DNA of 64,000 nucleotides from positions 143,030-207,029 of the forward strand of contig NZ_SMFP01000009.1 of the NCBI RefSeq assembly GCF_004348975.1, in the 5' to 3' direction. The notes under the pieces are model-generated. The model worked only from the letters and a program-made list of their open reading frames with translations. It was not told the DNA's origin and searched no databases. Shown piece by piece: positions 39,656 through 48,260 of the stretch. Numbering within the stretch: position 1 is the first letter of the stretch; each line of letters begins with the position of its first letter. The position numbers and the translations under genes are program-made. Source of the DNA: Antarcticimicrobium sediminis (GTDB lineage: Bacteria; Pseudomonadota; Alphaproteobacteria; Rhodobacterales; Rhodobacteraceae).

Positions 39656-41479
39656 ATGGCCCGCGCATCCACTTCCAGATCCACCCCCCCCGCCGCACCC
39701 GGCGCACAGGAGGATCGCGCGCGGTCGCGCAAGATCGGGATTCTGGGGGCGCTTTGGCCCTTCATGCGGCCTTATCGCTGGCTGATCCTCGCCTCTATTG
39801 TCGCGCTGGTCTTTACCTCGATGGTGTCGCTGACCTTGCCTTTGGCGGTGCGCCGGGTGGTGGACAACTTTCGCACCGGCTCGGGCGAGTTGCTGGACCA
39901 CTATTTCCTTGCCGCGCTTGGCATCGCCGGTTTGCTCGCGGTGGGCACCGGGCTGCGCTATGCGCTGGTGACCAAGCTGGGCGAACGGGTGGTGGCCGAT
40001 ATCCGCGAGGCCGTGTTCGACCGCGTGATCGGCATGAGCCCGCAGTTCTTTGAAAAGATCATGACCGGCGAAGTTCTGAGCCGGATCACCACCGACACCA
40101 CCCTGATTCAATCGGTGCTGGGCTCTTCGATCTCTATCGCGCTGCGCAACATGCTGCTGTTCGTCGGCGGGCTGGGGCTGATGCTGCTGACCTCGCCCAA
40201 GCTTGCCGGCATGGTGCTGTTGATCGTGCCGGCGGTGGTGGTGCCGATTTTGGTGCTGGGCCGCAAGCTGCGCGCCATCAGCCGCGAAAATCAGGACTGG
40301 ATCGCCGCCTCCTCCGGCAACGCGGGCGAGGCGCTGGGCGCAGTGCAGACGGTTCAGGCCTTCACCCATGAGCGGGCCAGCCGCGCCCGCTTTGCCGAGA
40401 TGACAGAAATGTCCTATCAGGTGTCGCAACGGCGCATCCTGACCCGGGCGCTGCTGACCGTGATCGTGATCTTTCTGGTCTTCACCGGCATCGTTGGCGT
40501 GCTTTGGATCGGGGCACGCGACGTGCGCGCCGGTGTCATGTCCGAAGGCATGCTGGTGCAATTCCTGATCTATTCGGTGCTGGTTGCGGGCTCGGTCGCC
40601 GCGCTTTCCGAAATCTGGAGCGAGTTGCAGCGTGCCGCCGGGGCCACCGAACGGCTGGTGGAACTGCTCAACGCCGACGACGCGGTGCAGGACCCCACCC
40701 AACCCGCGACGCTGCCGCGCCCGGTGCGGGGCGAGATCGCCTTTGACGGGGTCACCTTCCGCTATCCGGCCCGCCCTGAGGTCGCCGCGCTTGACGGGGT
40801 GTCGCTGCATATCGAACCGGGCGAGACGGTGGCCTTTGTCGGCCCCTCCGGTGCTGGCAAGACCACGATCATCCAGCTTATGCTGCGGTTTTACGATCCC
40901 GTCTCGGGGCAAATCCGGCTGGACGGTGTGGCGCTGCGCGACATGACACGCGACGATTTTCGCCGTGCCATCGCGCTGGTGCCGCAAGACCCGGTGATCT
41001 TTGCCGCCTCGGCCCGCGACAACATCCGTTTCGGCCGCCCCGACGCCACCGACGCCGAGGTCGAGGCCGCGACCAAGGCTGCGGCAGCGCATGATTTTAT
41101 CAGCGCGCTGCCCGAAGGCTATGACAGCTATGTGGGCGAACGCGGCGTGATGCTGTCGGGCGGGCAGAAACAGCGGATCGCCATCGCCCGCGCCATCCTA
41201 CGCGACGCGCCGGTGCTGTTGCTGGACGAGGCCACCAGCGCACTGGATGCCGAAAGCGAACGCGCGGTGCAGCAGGCCGTCGATGAGTTGAGCCAAAGCC
41301 GCACCACCCTGATCGTCGCCCACCGGCTGGCGACGGTGAAAAAGGCCAATCGCATCGTGGTGATGGAAGAGGGTCGCATCGTCGCCATGGGCACCCATGA
41401 CGAACTGGTCGCCAGCGGCGGGCTTTATGCCCGGCTGGCCCGGCTGCAATTCACCGACGGAACGATGGCGGCGCAATAG
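39656..41479 (+). CDS. MsbA/LmrA-type ABC exporter half-transporter
   Basis: The 607-residue protein has six TM helices in the first 330 residues (ABC_membrane) and a C-terminal ATPase: Walker A GPSGAGKT near 396, Q-loop VPQDPVIF, signature LSGGQKQR near 500, Walker B VLLLDEATSALD, H-loop VAHRLATV. It should homodimerise to flip lipids, drugs or peptides outward. Its ATG has AAGGAG upstream. The N-terminal 25 residues are Ser/Pro/Ala-rich and soluble. A GTCCCC-GGT-GGGGAC hairpin follows the stop by 18 bases. It has its own ATPase and so is not the missing partner of the ABC-2 pair. Confidence 0.95.
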   Translation: MARASTSRSTPPAAPGAQEDRARSRKIGILGALWPFMRPYRWLILASIVALVFTSMVSLTLPLAVRRVVDNFRTGSGELLDHYFLAALGIAGLLAVGTGLRYALVTKLGERVVADIREAVFDRVIGMSPQFFEKIMTGEVLSRITTDTTLIQSVLGSSISIALRNMLLFVGGLGLMLLTSPKLAGMVLLIVPAVVVPILVLGRKLRAISRENQDWIAASSGNAGEALGAVQTVQAFTHERASRARFAEMTEMSYQVSQRRILTRALLTVIVIFLVFTGIVGVLWIGARDVRAGVMSEGMLVQFLIYSVLVAGSVAALSEIWSELQRAAGATERLVELLNADDAVQDPTQPATLPRPVRGEIAFDGVTFRYPARPEVAALDGVSLHIEPGETVAFVGPSGAGKTTIIQLMLRFYDPVSGQIRLDGVALRDMTRDDFRRAIALVPQDPVIFAASARDNIRFGRPDATDAEVEAATKAAAAHDFISALPEGYDSYVGERGVMLSGGQKQRIAIARAILRDAPVLLLDEATSALDAESERAVQQAVDELSQSRTTLIVAHRLATVKKANRIVVMEEGRIVAMGTHDELVASGGLYARLARLQFTDGTMAAQ

Positions 41480-41497
41480 GGGCCTTTCGGCGCCCGG

Positions 41498-41512
41498 GTC
41501 CCCGGTGGGGAC
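41498..41512 (+). other. GC hairpin after exporter gene
   Basis: GTCCCC (41498-41503), loop GGT, GGGGAC (41507-41512): a perfect 6-pair stem 18 bases after the exporter stop. There is no T-run, so it is only a weak terminator candidate or an mRNA-end stabiliser. Confidence 0.4.
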
Positions 41513-41625
41513 GGGGAAGCCAAATGTACAAAACGGCGCTCAAATTCCCCGACGTGGGCCTTCGGGGCCGTGGCTGGCGTGGTGGCCGGAGCGGCAAAAT
41601 ATATCTCCGGGGTCCTAAACCCCTT

Positions 41626-41730
41626 GTTCCGTAACGGAACTTGGCGTCACGTCACCCGCCAAGGGGGGCTGTTTCCCGCTCGCCTGACCTTGCGCCTCAT
41701 GGGGTTTCCAATCATCCTTGTCGACAAGGA
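41626..41730. promoter_or_regulatory. Two perfect palindromes upstream of the acyl-CoA synthetase
   Basis: GTTCCG-TAA-CGGAAC (41626-41640) and TCCTTGTCGACAAGGA (41715-41730, perfect 16-base palindrome) lie 118 and 28 bases before the synthetase ATG, in a 278-base gap with no gene. Both have the symmetry of dimeric-regulator operators. No local regulator is encoded nearby. Confidence 0.4.
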
Positions 41731-41757
41731 ATGAGGGTGGTCTGGGAGGACGCTGGA

Positions 41758-43647
41758 ATGACGTTTGCCGGAATGGAAGATCGGCTTGCCATCGAAAACG
41801 AGATGCCTTGGAGCGAGCGCGATTTGCCCAAGACTCTCTATCACATGCTGGCCGGAACAGCGCATAAGTTTCCCAACAACAACGCGGTCAGTTATCAGAT
41901 CTTTTCCGGCCCCAAGGACAAGGCGGAAACGCTCACCTGGTCGCAACTGCTCGAAAAGGTGTGCCAAACTGCAAACCTGTTCCGTTCGCTCGGCATCGGT
42001 GAAACTGACGTGGTCGCCTGCGTCCTGCCCAATTGCACGGAAACGCTGCTGACCATCCTTGGCGGCGCGATCGCAGGGATCGTCAACCCGATCAACCCGC
42101 TGCTGGAACCGGAACAGATCGCCTCGATCCTGCGCGAGACCGGGGCCAAGGTCGTGGTCACGCTCAAACCCTTCCCCAAGACCGACGTGCCGCAAAAGGT
42201 GGTCGAGGCGGTGCGCCACGCCCCGAACGTGGACACCGTGCTGGAAGTCGACCTCAACCGCTACCTCACCCCGCCGAAATCCTGGATCGTGCCGCTGGCC
42301 CGGCCCAAGCTGGAAGGCAAGGCGTTGGTCGCCCATGCCGATTATATGGATTTCAGTAAGGCCTTGGCAAAACAGCCGAAAAAGCTGGCCTTTGACGATG
42401 GCGGCAAAGATCGCGTCGGCTTTTATTTCCACACCGGCGGCACCACCGGCATGCCCAAGGTGGCGCAGCACAAATACTCCGGCGCGATCTATAACGGTTG
42501 GCTCGGTCACGAGATGTTGTTCACCGAGAAAGACAACATCATGTGCCCGCTGCCGCTGTTTCACGTCTTTGCCTGCCACGTGATCGTGATGGCCTCGCTT
42601 GCCTCCGGCGCGCATGTGGTGTTCCCGACGCCAGCAGGCTATCGCGGCGACGGCGTGTTCGACAATTTCTGGAAACTGATCGAACGCTGGAAGATCAGCT
42701 TTATCATCACCGTGCCCACTGCCGTTTCGGCGCTGATGCAGCGCAAGGTGGATGCGGATATATCGTCGGTCAAAACCGCCTTTTCCGGGTCAGCACCGAT
42801 GCCGCTGGAGCTGTTCAAACGGTTTGAAAGCGCCTCGGGCGTGACCATCGTCGAAGGCTATGGTCTGACCGAGGCCACCTGTCTCGTCTCCTGCAATCCG
42901 CCGGACGGCGAGAAAAAGGTCGGCTCGATCGGGATCCCGTTTCCCTATACGGATGTGAAGATCATGCGCGGCACCGCCGACGGCCCGCGGGAATGCAACT
43001 CCGACGAGATTGGCGAGATCTGCATCTCCAACCCGGGGGTCTATGCCGGCCATACCTATACCGAGGCCGACAAGAACGTCGATCTGTTCTATGAGGGTAA
43101 ATACCTGCGCACCGGCGATCTGGGCCGGATCGACCAGGACGGCTATCTGTGGATCACCGGGCGGGCCAAGGATCTGATCATCCGGGGCGGCCACAATATT
43201 GACCCGGGCGAGATCGAAGAGGCGATGCTGGCGCATGAGGCCGTGGCCTTTGCCGGGGCCATCGGCCAACCCGATGCCTATGCGGGTGAAATGCCCTGCG
43301 TCTATGTCGAACTGATCGAAGGCGCGACCGTCAGCGAACAAGAGCTGATGGAGCATTGCAAGGTGCACGTGCACGAGCGCGCCGCGCGGCCCAAGTTCAT
43401 CGGCATCCTCGACGAGCTGCCCAAGACGGCGGTGGGCAAGGTGTTCAAACCCGATCTGCGCAAGATGGCGATCACCCGCGTTTATGACGCCGCGCTGGAA
43501 GCGGCAGAGCTGCAGGCGCGCGTTGTCTCGGTGAGCGATGACAAGACCCGCGGGCTGGTGGCGCAGCTGCGCCGCCATGGCGCGGACGAGGAGGAGGTGG
43601 CACATGTTCTGGGTAACTTTACCCGCCCCTGGGAATGGGAGCAGTGA
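41758..43647 (+). CDS. Acyl-CoA synthetase (AMP-dependent ligase)
   Basis: The 629-residue ANL-superfamily enzyme activates a carboxylic acid to acyl-AMP and then acyl-CoA. Motifs: P-loop FHTGGTTGMPKVAQHKYSG (about 222-240; HTGGTTG replaces the usual TSGTTG), VEGYGLTEATCLVSC, YLRTGDLGRIDQDGYLWITG (core TGDLGRIDQDGYLWI), the hinge GRAKDLIIRGGHNIDPGEIE (core KDLIIRGGHNIDPGE), and the catalytic lysine in PKTAVGKVFKP. ATG 41758 is chosen for GGGAGGA seven bases ahead. It overlaps the hydrolase gene by 13 bases. Substrate chain length or aromaticity cannot be told; the partner hydrolase suggests an ester-derived acid. Confidence 0.93.
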   Translation: MTFAGMEDRLAIENEMPWSERDLPKTLYHMLAGTAHKFPNNNAVSYQIFSGPKDKAETLTWSQLLEKVCQTANLFRSLGIGETDVVACVLPNCTETLLTILGGAIAGIVNPINPLLEPEQIASILRETGAKVVVTLKPFPKTDVPQKVVEAVRHAPNVDTVLEVDLNRYLTPPKSWIVPLARPKLEGKALVAHADYMDFSKALAKQPKKLAFDDGGKDRVGFYFHTGGTTGMPKVAQHKYSGAIYNGWLGHEMLFTEKDNIMCPLPLFHVFACHVIVMASLASGAHVVFPTPAGYRGDGVFDNFWKLIERWKISFIITVPTAVSALMQRKVDADISSVKTAFSGSAPMPLELFKRFESASGVTIVEGYGLTEATCLVSCNPPDGEKKVGSIGIPFPYTDVKIMRGTADGPRECNSDEIGEICISNPGVYAGHTYTEADKNVDLFYEGKYLRTGDLGRIDQDGYLWITGRAKDLIIRGGHNIDPGEIEEAMLAHEAVAFAGAIGQPDAYAGEMPCVYVELIEGATVSEQELMEHCKVHVHERAARPKFIGILDELPKTAVGKVFKPDLRKMAITRVYDAALEAAELQARVVSVSDDKTRGLVAQLRRHGADEEEVAHVLGNFTRPWEWEQ

Positions 43648-44585
43648 GCGGCGCGCGCGACTATGCGGCGCTGATTGACGCCCAGACTTGGGCTTTTATC
43701 CACAAGACCGCCGAGAGCTATCCGGAAGACACGGTCGAGGGCAGCATCGCGGACCAGCGGCGCGCCTATGACACCATGTGCCGGGCCTTTCATCAGGACC
43801 GACCGATGGACGTCGAGGCGCGCGATGTTGTCGCCGACGGCGTGCCGGTGCGGATCTATAGCGCGGGCGATCCGGGGTGCACGGTGATGTACTTCCACGG
43901 CGGCGGTTTCGTGGTGGGCGGGCTCGACTCCCACGATGATGTCTGCGGCGAGATCTGCGCGCGCACCGGCTATCGCGTGGTTGCGGTCGATTATCGCTTG
44001 TCGCCTGAACACACCCACCCGGCAGCGTTTGAGGATTGCTGGAGCGCGACACAATGGGCGGCGCGTGCGTTTGGCGATGATCTGGTGCTGGCCGGGGACA
44101 GTGCCGGTGGCAATCTGGCCGCCGCCGTGGCGCATCATGCGCGCGGGCGGCTTGGCGGGATTCTGGGGCAGGTTCTGATCTATCCCGGGCTTGGCGGTGA
44201 CGGCAGCGCGCCCTCATATCAGGAAAATGCCGAGGCCCCGATGCTGACGCTGGAAGAGGTCCGATTTTACGAGAACATCCGTCTGGCCGAGGGGCAGGCA
44301 GCGCCGGTGGGCGATCCGACCTACGCCCCGTTGCAGGACAGTGATTTTTCCGCTCTGCCGCCCACGGTGATCGTGACCGCCGATTGCGATCCGCTGCGCG
44401 ATGATGGCCGGGCCTATGCAGAACTGCTGCGGGCGGCGGGCGGACAGGTCCATTGGATCAACGAGACGGGGCTGGTACACGGCTTTTTGCGCGCGCGCAG
44501 CATGTCGACCCGGGCCAGCGACAGTTTCGAGCGGATCGAGGTGGCGATCGAGGCGCTGGGGCAGGGGATCTGGCCCTACGACTAA
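43635..44585 (+). CDS. Alpha/beta hydrolase, hormone-sensitive lipase family
   Basis: This 316-residue esterase has the HSL oxyanion motif FHGGGFVVGG (HGGG at 89), nucleophile GDSAGG (Ser near 156), acid DPLRDDG and the terminal His in VHGFLRA. The fold and the AAAVAHHARG helix match family IV lipolytic enzymes. Its ATG at 43635 lies inside the synthetase gene (a GTG at 43644 is possible), so the two are co-translated. It may release the acid that the synthetase activates. No signal peptide is seen, so it is cytoplasmic. Confidence 0.92.
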   Translation: MGAVSGARDYAALIDAQTWAFIHKTAESYPEDTVEGSIADQRRAYDTMCRAFHQDRPMDVEARDVVADGVPVRIYSAGDPGCTVMYFHGGGFVVGGLDSHDDVCGEICARTGYRVVAVDYRLSPEHTHPAAFEDCWSATQWAARAFGDDLVLAGDSAGGNLAAAVAHHARGRLGGILGQVLIYPGLGGDGSAPSYQENAEAPMLTLEEVRFYENIRLAEGQAAPVGDPTYAPLQDSDFSALPPTVIVTADCDPLRDDGRAYAELLRAAGGQVHWINETGLVHGFLRARSMSTRASDSFERIEVAIEALGQGIWPYD

Positions 44586-44666
44586 ACGGCGGGCACCGGG
44601 TTGGCGGGCGCGGACCGAAGGCCGAGGGGATTGCCGGGTTTTCAATTTCGATCATCTCCTGTCATT

Positions 44667-44842
44667 TTATCCACAGGTTGATGTAGGTCAGCTGTCGAAA
44701 TGCAATGAAACGCACCTAGTCAGAAAGTTACCCACAGAAGCTAGCGACGTGACCACCTGAACCCGCCCTGTCATCGGGCCAGGTCGCTCACGTAACACCT
44801 TGTCAGAACTTGCTAACTAACGTTGTCCACAGCTTATCCTCA
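44667..44842 (+). promoter_or_regulatory. Cluster of four DnaA-box-like sequences
   Basis: TTATCCACA at 44667-44675 equals the strong DnaA box consensus; TTACCCACA (44728-44736), TTGTCCACA (44823-44831) and TTATCCTCA (44834-44842) each differ at one base. All are on the plus strand, and the last two are 11 bases apart. They fill the 254-base convergent gap 44586-44839, which has no gene, the last box overlapping the stop codon of the phosphodiesterase-like gene. They could bind DnaA. A replication origin is not supported by gene orientation. Confidence 0.5.
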
Positions 44843-45676
44843 GCTGAGGAACGGGGCCGCTTTCATTGTATCGGGGATCGGAGCGCCGAGCCGTTTCAGG
44901 ATCGTTGGTGCCAATTGAAGTTGGTCCAGAACCACCCCCTCAGCCGGGCCCTTTGCCGGTCCGAAATAGTACAGCGCCGCCTCCTGCTGCAACGGGTCGC
45001 GGCCGCCATGATGGCCGCGCGCGTCCTGTCCGTGATCGGCGGTGACGATGATCTCATAGCCCGCTGCGCGCCATTTTGAAATGAAGGGGGCCAGCATCTC
45101 GTCCATCACCGCACAGGCGTGGTCCATTTCCTGACAGTCGTGGAAAAACCGGTGCCCCATGCTGTCGAGCGTGCAGGTGTGCAGCATGCCGTAATCCAGC
45201 CCGAACCGCTGGCACAGGTTGGTGAGCGTGGCGAACAGATCCACATCCGAGGGCGTCATCTGGTTGATGAGCCCATAGCCGGTCATGGTGTGAAACCGGC
45301 CATGGTTGATCGTTTCGCTGTCCGGTTCGTCATATTCGATGTCGCGCACCAGATCAAAAGGCGCGCGGTTGAAGAATTCCGACCAAAAGGAATGCGCCAC
45401 CGCGCCGGTCACGCCGCCGCCCTGACGGACCTGGGAAAACACGTCGGGATGGCTGAGGCGGAACACATTGCCATTGCCGGTGCAGCCATGTTCGGCCGGC
45501 ACGACGCCGGTGTGGATCGAGGCATAGCAACTGGCTGAAATCGAGGGCAGTACGGCGCGGATCTTCCACACCTGCGCGTCGCCATTGGCGATCCAGCCTT
45601 CCAGATTGCCAAACAGCCGGCGCCAATTGCGCCAGGGAACCCCGTCGAGAATGATGAGAAGAAGTTTGTTTTGCAT
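44840..45676 (-). CDS. Alkaline phosphatase superfamily protein (nucleotide pyrophosphatase/phosphodiesterase-like)
   Basis: The 278-residue protein has the two-metal core of NPP/alkaline-phosphatase enzymes: LLLIILDGVPW with the first Asp, a putative nucleophile Ser in VLPSISASCYASIHTGVVP (core LPSISASCYASIHTG), DSMGHRFFHD, VTADHGQDARGHHGG with Asp-His and a further His. It probably hydrolyses a phospho- or sulfo-ester. No signal peptide is visible, so it should be cytoplasmic. It is 131 bases downstream of the Dpp-type transporter operon on the same strand and may act on its imported ligand. The size is small for NPP proteins (usually 400 or more). Confidence 0.85.
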   Translation of the reverse strand: MQNKLLLIILDGVPWRNWRRLFGNLEGWIANGDAQVWKIRAVLPSISASCYASIHTGVVPAEHGCTGNGNVFRLSHPDVFSQVRQGGGVTGAVAHSFWSEFFNRAPFDLVRDIEYDEPDSETINHGRFHTMTGYGLINQMTPSDVDLFATLTNLCQRFGLDYGMLHTCTLDSMGHRFFHDCQEMDHACAVMDEMLAPFISKWRAAGYEIIVTADHGQDARGHHGGRDPLQQEAALYYFGPAKGPAEGVVLDQLQLAPTILKRLGAPIPDTMKAAPFLS

Positions 45677-45740
45677 GGGTTTGGTCCGTGTCGATCGTGC
45701 GAAGGGGGAGGACGGGGAAGGTGTGGCTGGAGGAGGGACC

Positions 45741-45783
45741 GGGGCGCTGCCCCGGACCCCGGAGTATTTGTACCAAGAAGAAG
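45741..45783 (+). repeat. Short intergenic repeat, copy 2, with hairpin
   Basis: GGGGC-GCT-GCCCC hairpin (45741-45753) is followed by GGACCCC and the 22-base unit GAGTATTTGTA, C, CAAGAAGAAG (45762-45783), 21 of 22 identical to 26057-26078. It sits in the 131-base gap between two leftward genes. Confidence 0.6.
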
Positions 45784-45807
45784 AGGACGGAGGGGGCCGC
45801 GCCCGGC

Positions 45808-47445
45808 CTAATTTCCGGCGCTCTCCATCTTGCGGTGGGCGATCACCTCTTCCAGCCAGCCCAGTTTCATCTCGGGCACCGAAGACAGCAGAAGGTCAGT
45901 GTAATCGTCGAATGGCGGGCTCAGCACCTGGCTTTTGGGGCCATAGCGCACCACCTTGCCGCGATGCATCACGGCGATGGAATCGGCGATGGCGCGCACC
46001 GTGGCCAGATCGTGGGTGATGAACAGATAGGCCACCCCTTCGATCTTTTGCAGGTTCAGCAACAGCTTGAGAATGCCGTCGGCCACCAGCGGGTCGAGCG
46101 CCGATGTCACCTCGTCGCAGATGATCATCTTTGGCTTGGCTGCCAGCGCGCGGGCGATGCAGACGCGCTGTTTCTGCCCGCCGGACAGCTCAGCGGGATA
46201 GCGGTCGAGAAAGCCGTCCCCCATTTCGATTTCTTCCAGAAGTTCCTTGATGCGCTGCCGTTTTTCCGCGCCTCGCATGTTGAAATAGAACTCCAGCGGG
46301 CGACCGATGATGGTGCCCACGGTCTGGCGCGGGTTCATCGCCACATCGGCCATCTGGTAGATCATCTGCAACTCGCGCAGATCCTCGCGCGGGCGACCTT
46401 CCAGCGCCGGTGACAGGGTCCGGCCAGAAAACTCGATCTCGCCCTTGCTGGGCGGCAACAACCCGGTGATCACCCGCGCCAGTGTCGATTTCCCCGAGCC
46501 GCTTTCCCCCACCACGGCCAGTGTCTGGCCCGGGTGCAGATCGACCGAGATATCGTGCAGCACGTCAAAGCTTGTGCCCTTGTAGCGCGCCGAGATGCCC
46601 GAGACGCGCAACACCGGATCGGGCGTGGGGGATTTTTCCTCGTGGTTGATCGAGCGCACCGAGACCAGCGCGCGGGTATAGTCCTCTTGCGGGGCGTTGA
46701 TGATCTGGTCGGTGGGGCCGTATTCCACCTTGTCGCCATCGCGCAGCACCATGATGTCGTCGCTGACCTGCGCCACCACGGCAAGGTCGTGGGTGATATA
46801 GAGCGCGGCAACACCGGTGTCGCGGATCGCCTCCTTGATCGCGGCGAGCACTTCGATCTGGGTGGTCACGTCAAGCGCGGTGGTGGGTTCGTCGAAGACG
46901 ACCAGGTCGGGCTGTGGGCAGAGCGCCAGCGCAGTCATGGCGCGCTGGAGCTGTCCGCCCGAGACCTGGTGCGGATAGCGGTTTCCGAAGGTTTCGGGAT
47001 CGGGCAGGCCGAGCTTGGCAAACAGTTCGACCGCGCGCGCCTCGGCTTCGGATTTGCTACAACGGTTGTGATGCACCGCGGCCTCGATCACCTGCTCCAT
47101 CAGCTTCTTGGCCGGGTTGAAGGCGGCGGCGGCCGATTGTGCCACATAGGTGACCTCGGCGCCGCGCAGCTTGCGCAGCCCGCGCAACCCGCCCTTGAGG
47201 ATGTCGCGGCCATTGATCCAGACTTCGCCGCCGGTAATTTTCACCCCGCCACGGCCATAGCCCAAGGCGGCCAGCCCGATGGTGGATTTACCCGCGCCGG
47301 ATTCGCCGATCAGCCCCAGCACCTTGCCCTTTTGCAAGGTGAACGAGATGCCGTGGACGATTTCGATGTCCTGCGGCGGCTCGCCGGGGGGGTAGGCGGT
47401 GGCGCCGATCCGCAGGTCGCGCATTTCGAGCATTGCGTCGCTCAT
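45808..47445 (-). CDS. Fused dual ATP-binding protein of a second peptide-type ABC transporter
   Basis: This 545-residue DppD-DppF-type fusion starts MSDAMLEMRDLRIG after GGGAGGG. Domain 1: GESGAGKST, Q-loop VAQSAAAAFNP, signature VSGGQLQRAM, Walker B LVVFDEPTTALD. Domain 2: GESGSGKST, LSGGQKQRV, MIICDEVTSALD. Both catalytic Glu residues are kept, so both sites may hydrolyse ATP, although domain 1's signature begins V instead of L. It shows only distant likeness to the fused ATPase at 7560. The ATG overlaps the DppC-type stop by one base (TGATG). It powers the 47.4-49.2 kb permeases. Confidence 0.94.
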   Translation of the reverse strand: MSDAMLEMRDLRIGATAYPPGEPPQDIEIVHGISFTLQKGKVLGLIGESGAGKSTIGLAALGYGRGGVKITGGEVWINGRDILKGGLRGLRKLRGAEVTYVAQSAAAAFNPAKKLMEQVIEAAVHHNRCSKSEAEARAVELFAKLGLPDPETFGNRYPHQVSGGQLQRAMTALALCPQPDLVVFDEPTTALDVTTQIEVLAAIKEAIRDTGVAALYITHDLAVVAQVSDDIMVLRDGDKVEYGPTDQIINAPQEDYTRALVSVRSINHEEKSPTPDPVLRVSGISARYKGTSFDVLHDISVDLHPGQTLAVVGESGSGKSTLARVITGLLPPSKGEIEFSGRTLSPALEGRPREDLRELQMIYQMADVAMNPRQTVGTIIGRPLEFYFNMRGAEKRQRIKELLEEIEMGDGFLDRYPAELSGGQKQRVCIARALAAKPKMIICDEVTSALDPLVADGILKLLLNLQKIEGVAYLFITHDLATVRAIADSIAVMHRGKVVRYGPKSQVLSPPFDDYTDLLLSSVPEMKLGWLEEVIAHRKMESAGN

Positions 47446-48260
47446 CAGCCGCGCCCTCCCTTTAGCGATGTGGTTCGGTTCAGGATCCAGTCGGCCACGA
47501 GGTTCACCGAGATCGCCAGCGTGGCGATGGCGACGGCGGGTAGCAGGGCTGCAGGGATGCCATAGACGATACCGTCCTTGTTTTCCTTGACGATGCCGCC
47601 CCAATCGGCGGCGGGCGGCTGCACCCCAAGCCCAAGGAACGACAGGGTGGAGACAAACAGCACCATGAAGATGAAGCGCAGCCCCATCTCGGCCACCAGC
47701 GGGGACAGCGCGTTTGGCAGGATCTCGCGGAATATGATCCAGACCCGTCCCTCGCCGCGCAGCTTGGCGGCCTCGACATAATCCATCACGTTGATGTCCA
47801 CGGCGACGGCGCGGGCAAGCCGATAGACGCGGGTGGAATCCAGCAGCCCCATGACCAGGATCAGCACCGGCAGGGTGACCGGCATGACCGAGAGCACCAC
47901 AAGGGCGAAGATCAGCGTCGGGATCGACATCAGCAGATCAATCGCGCGCGACATCACCTGATCGGCCCAGCCGCCCAGAACGGCGGCGAGAAAGCCCAGC
48001 GTCGCGCCGGTGGTAAAGCTGAGGATCGTGGCGGTCGTGGCGATGAAGATCGTGGTGCGCCCGCCATAGATCAGCCGCGTCAGCAGATCGCGGCCGATAT
48101 TGTCGGTGCCCAGCCAATGCGTGGCGCTTGACGGCTCCCACACGTCGCCGACCACCTCGGCCACACCATAGGGGGCCAGCAGCGGCGCGAAGATCGCGGC
48201 CAGAAAGTAAAGCGCGGTAAAGAACAGGCCGACCGCGGCGGCAACGGGAATCCGGCTCAT
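47445..48260 (-). CDS. ABC transporter permease, DppC type (second system)
   Basis: The 271-residue permease has one N-terminal TM helix (AAAVGLFFTALYFLAAIFAPLL), the LGTDNIGRDLLTRLIYGGR motif of DppC (core GTDNIGRDLLTRL), and EAA loop MDYVEAAKLRGEGRVWII. Near the C-terminus, GVQPPAADWGG corresponds to the conserved LGxxxxxPSWG segment. It overlaps the DppB gene by 4 bases and the ATPase gene by one base, so all are translationally coupled. Confidence 0.94.
   Translation of the reverse strand: MSRIPVAAAVGLFFTALYFLAAIFAPLLAPYGVAEVVGDVWEPSSATHWLGTDNIGRDLLTRLIYGGRTTIFIATTATILSFTTGATLGFLAAVLGGWADQVMSRAIDLLMSIPTLIFALVVLSVMPVTLPVLILVMGLLDSTRVYRLARAVAVDINVMDYVEAAKLRGEGRVWIIFREILPNALSPLVAEMGLRFIFMVLFVSTLSFLGLGVQPPAADWGGIVKENKDGIVYGIPAALLPAVAIATLAISVNLVADWILNRTTSLKGGRG

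Noticed and set aside
39503..41092. A 529-codon minus-strand open frame
   Set aside because: It is antisense to the MsbA-like exporter, which has complete ATPase motifs.
41498..41512. Intrinsic terminator after the MsbA-like gene
   Set aside because: The hairpin is perfect but no T-run follows, so it was listed only as a structure.
44586..44842. Chromosomal replication origin at the DnaA-box cluster
   Set aside because: Genes on both sides point toward the site, the reverse of the usual leading-strand arrangement, no origin-neighbour genes such as hemE, parAB or dnaA are present, and no AT-rich unwinding region is evident.
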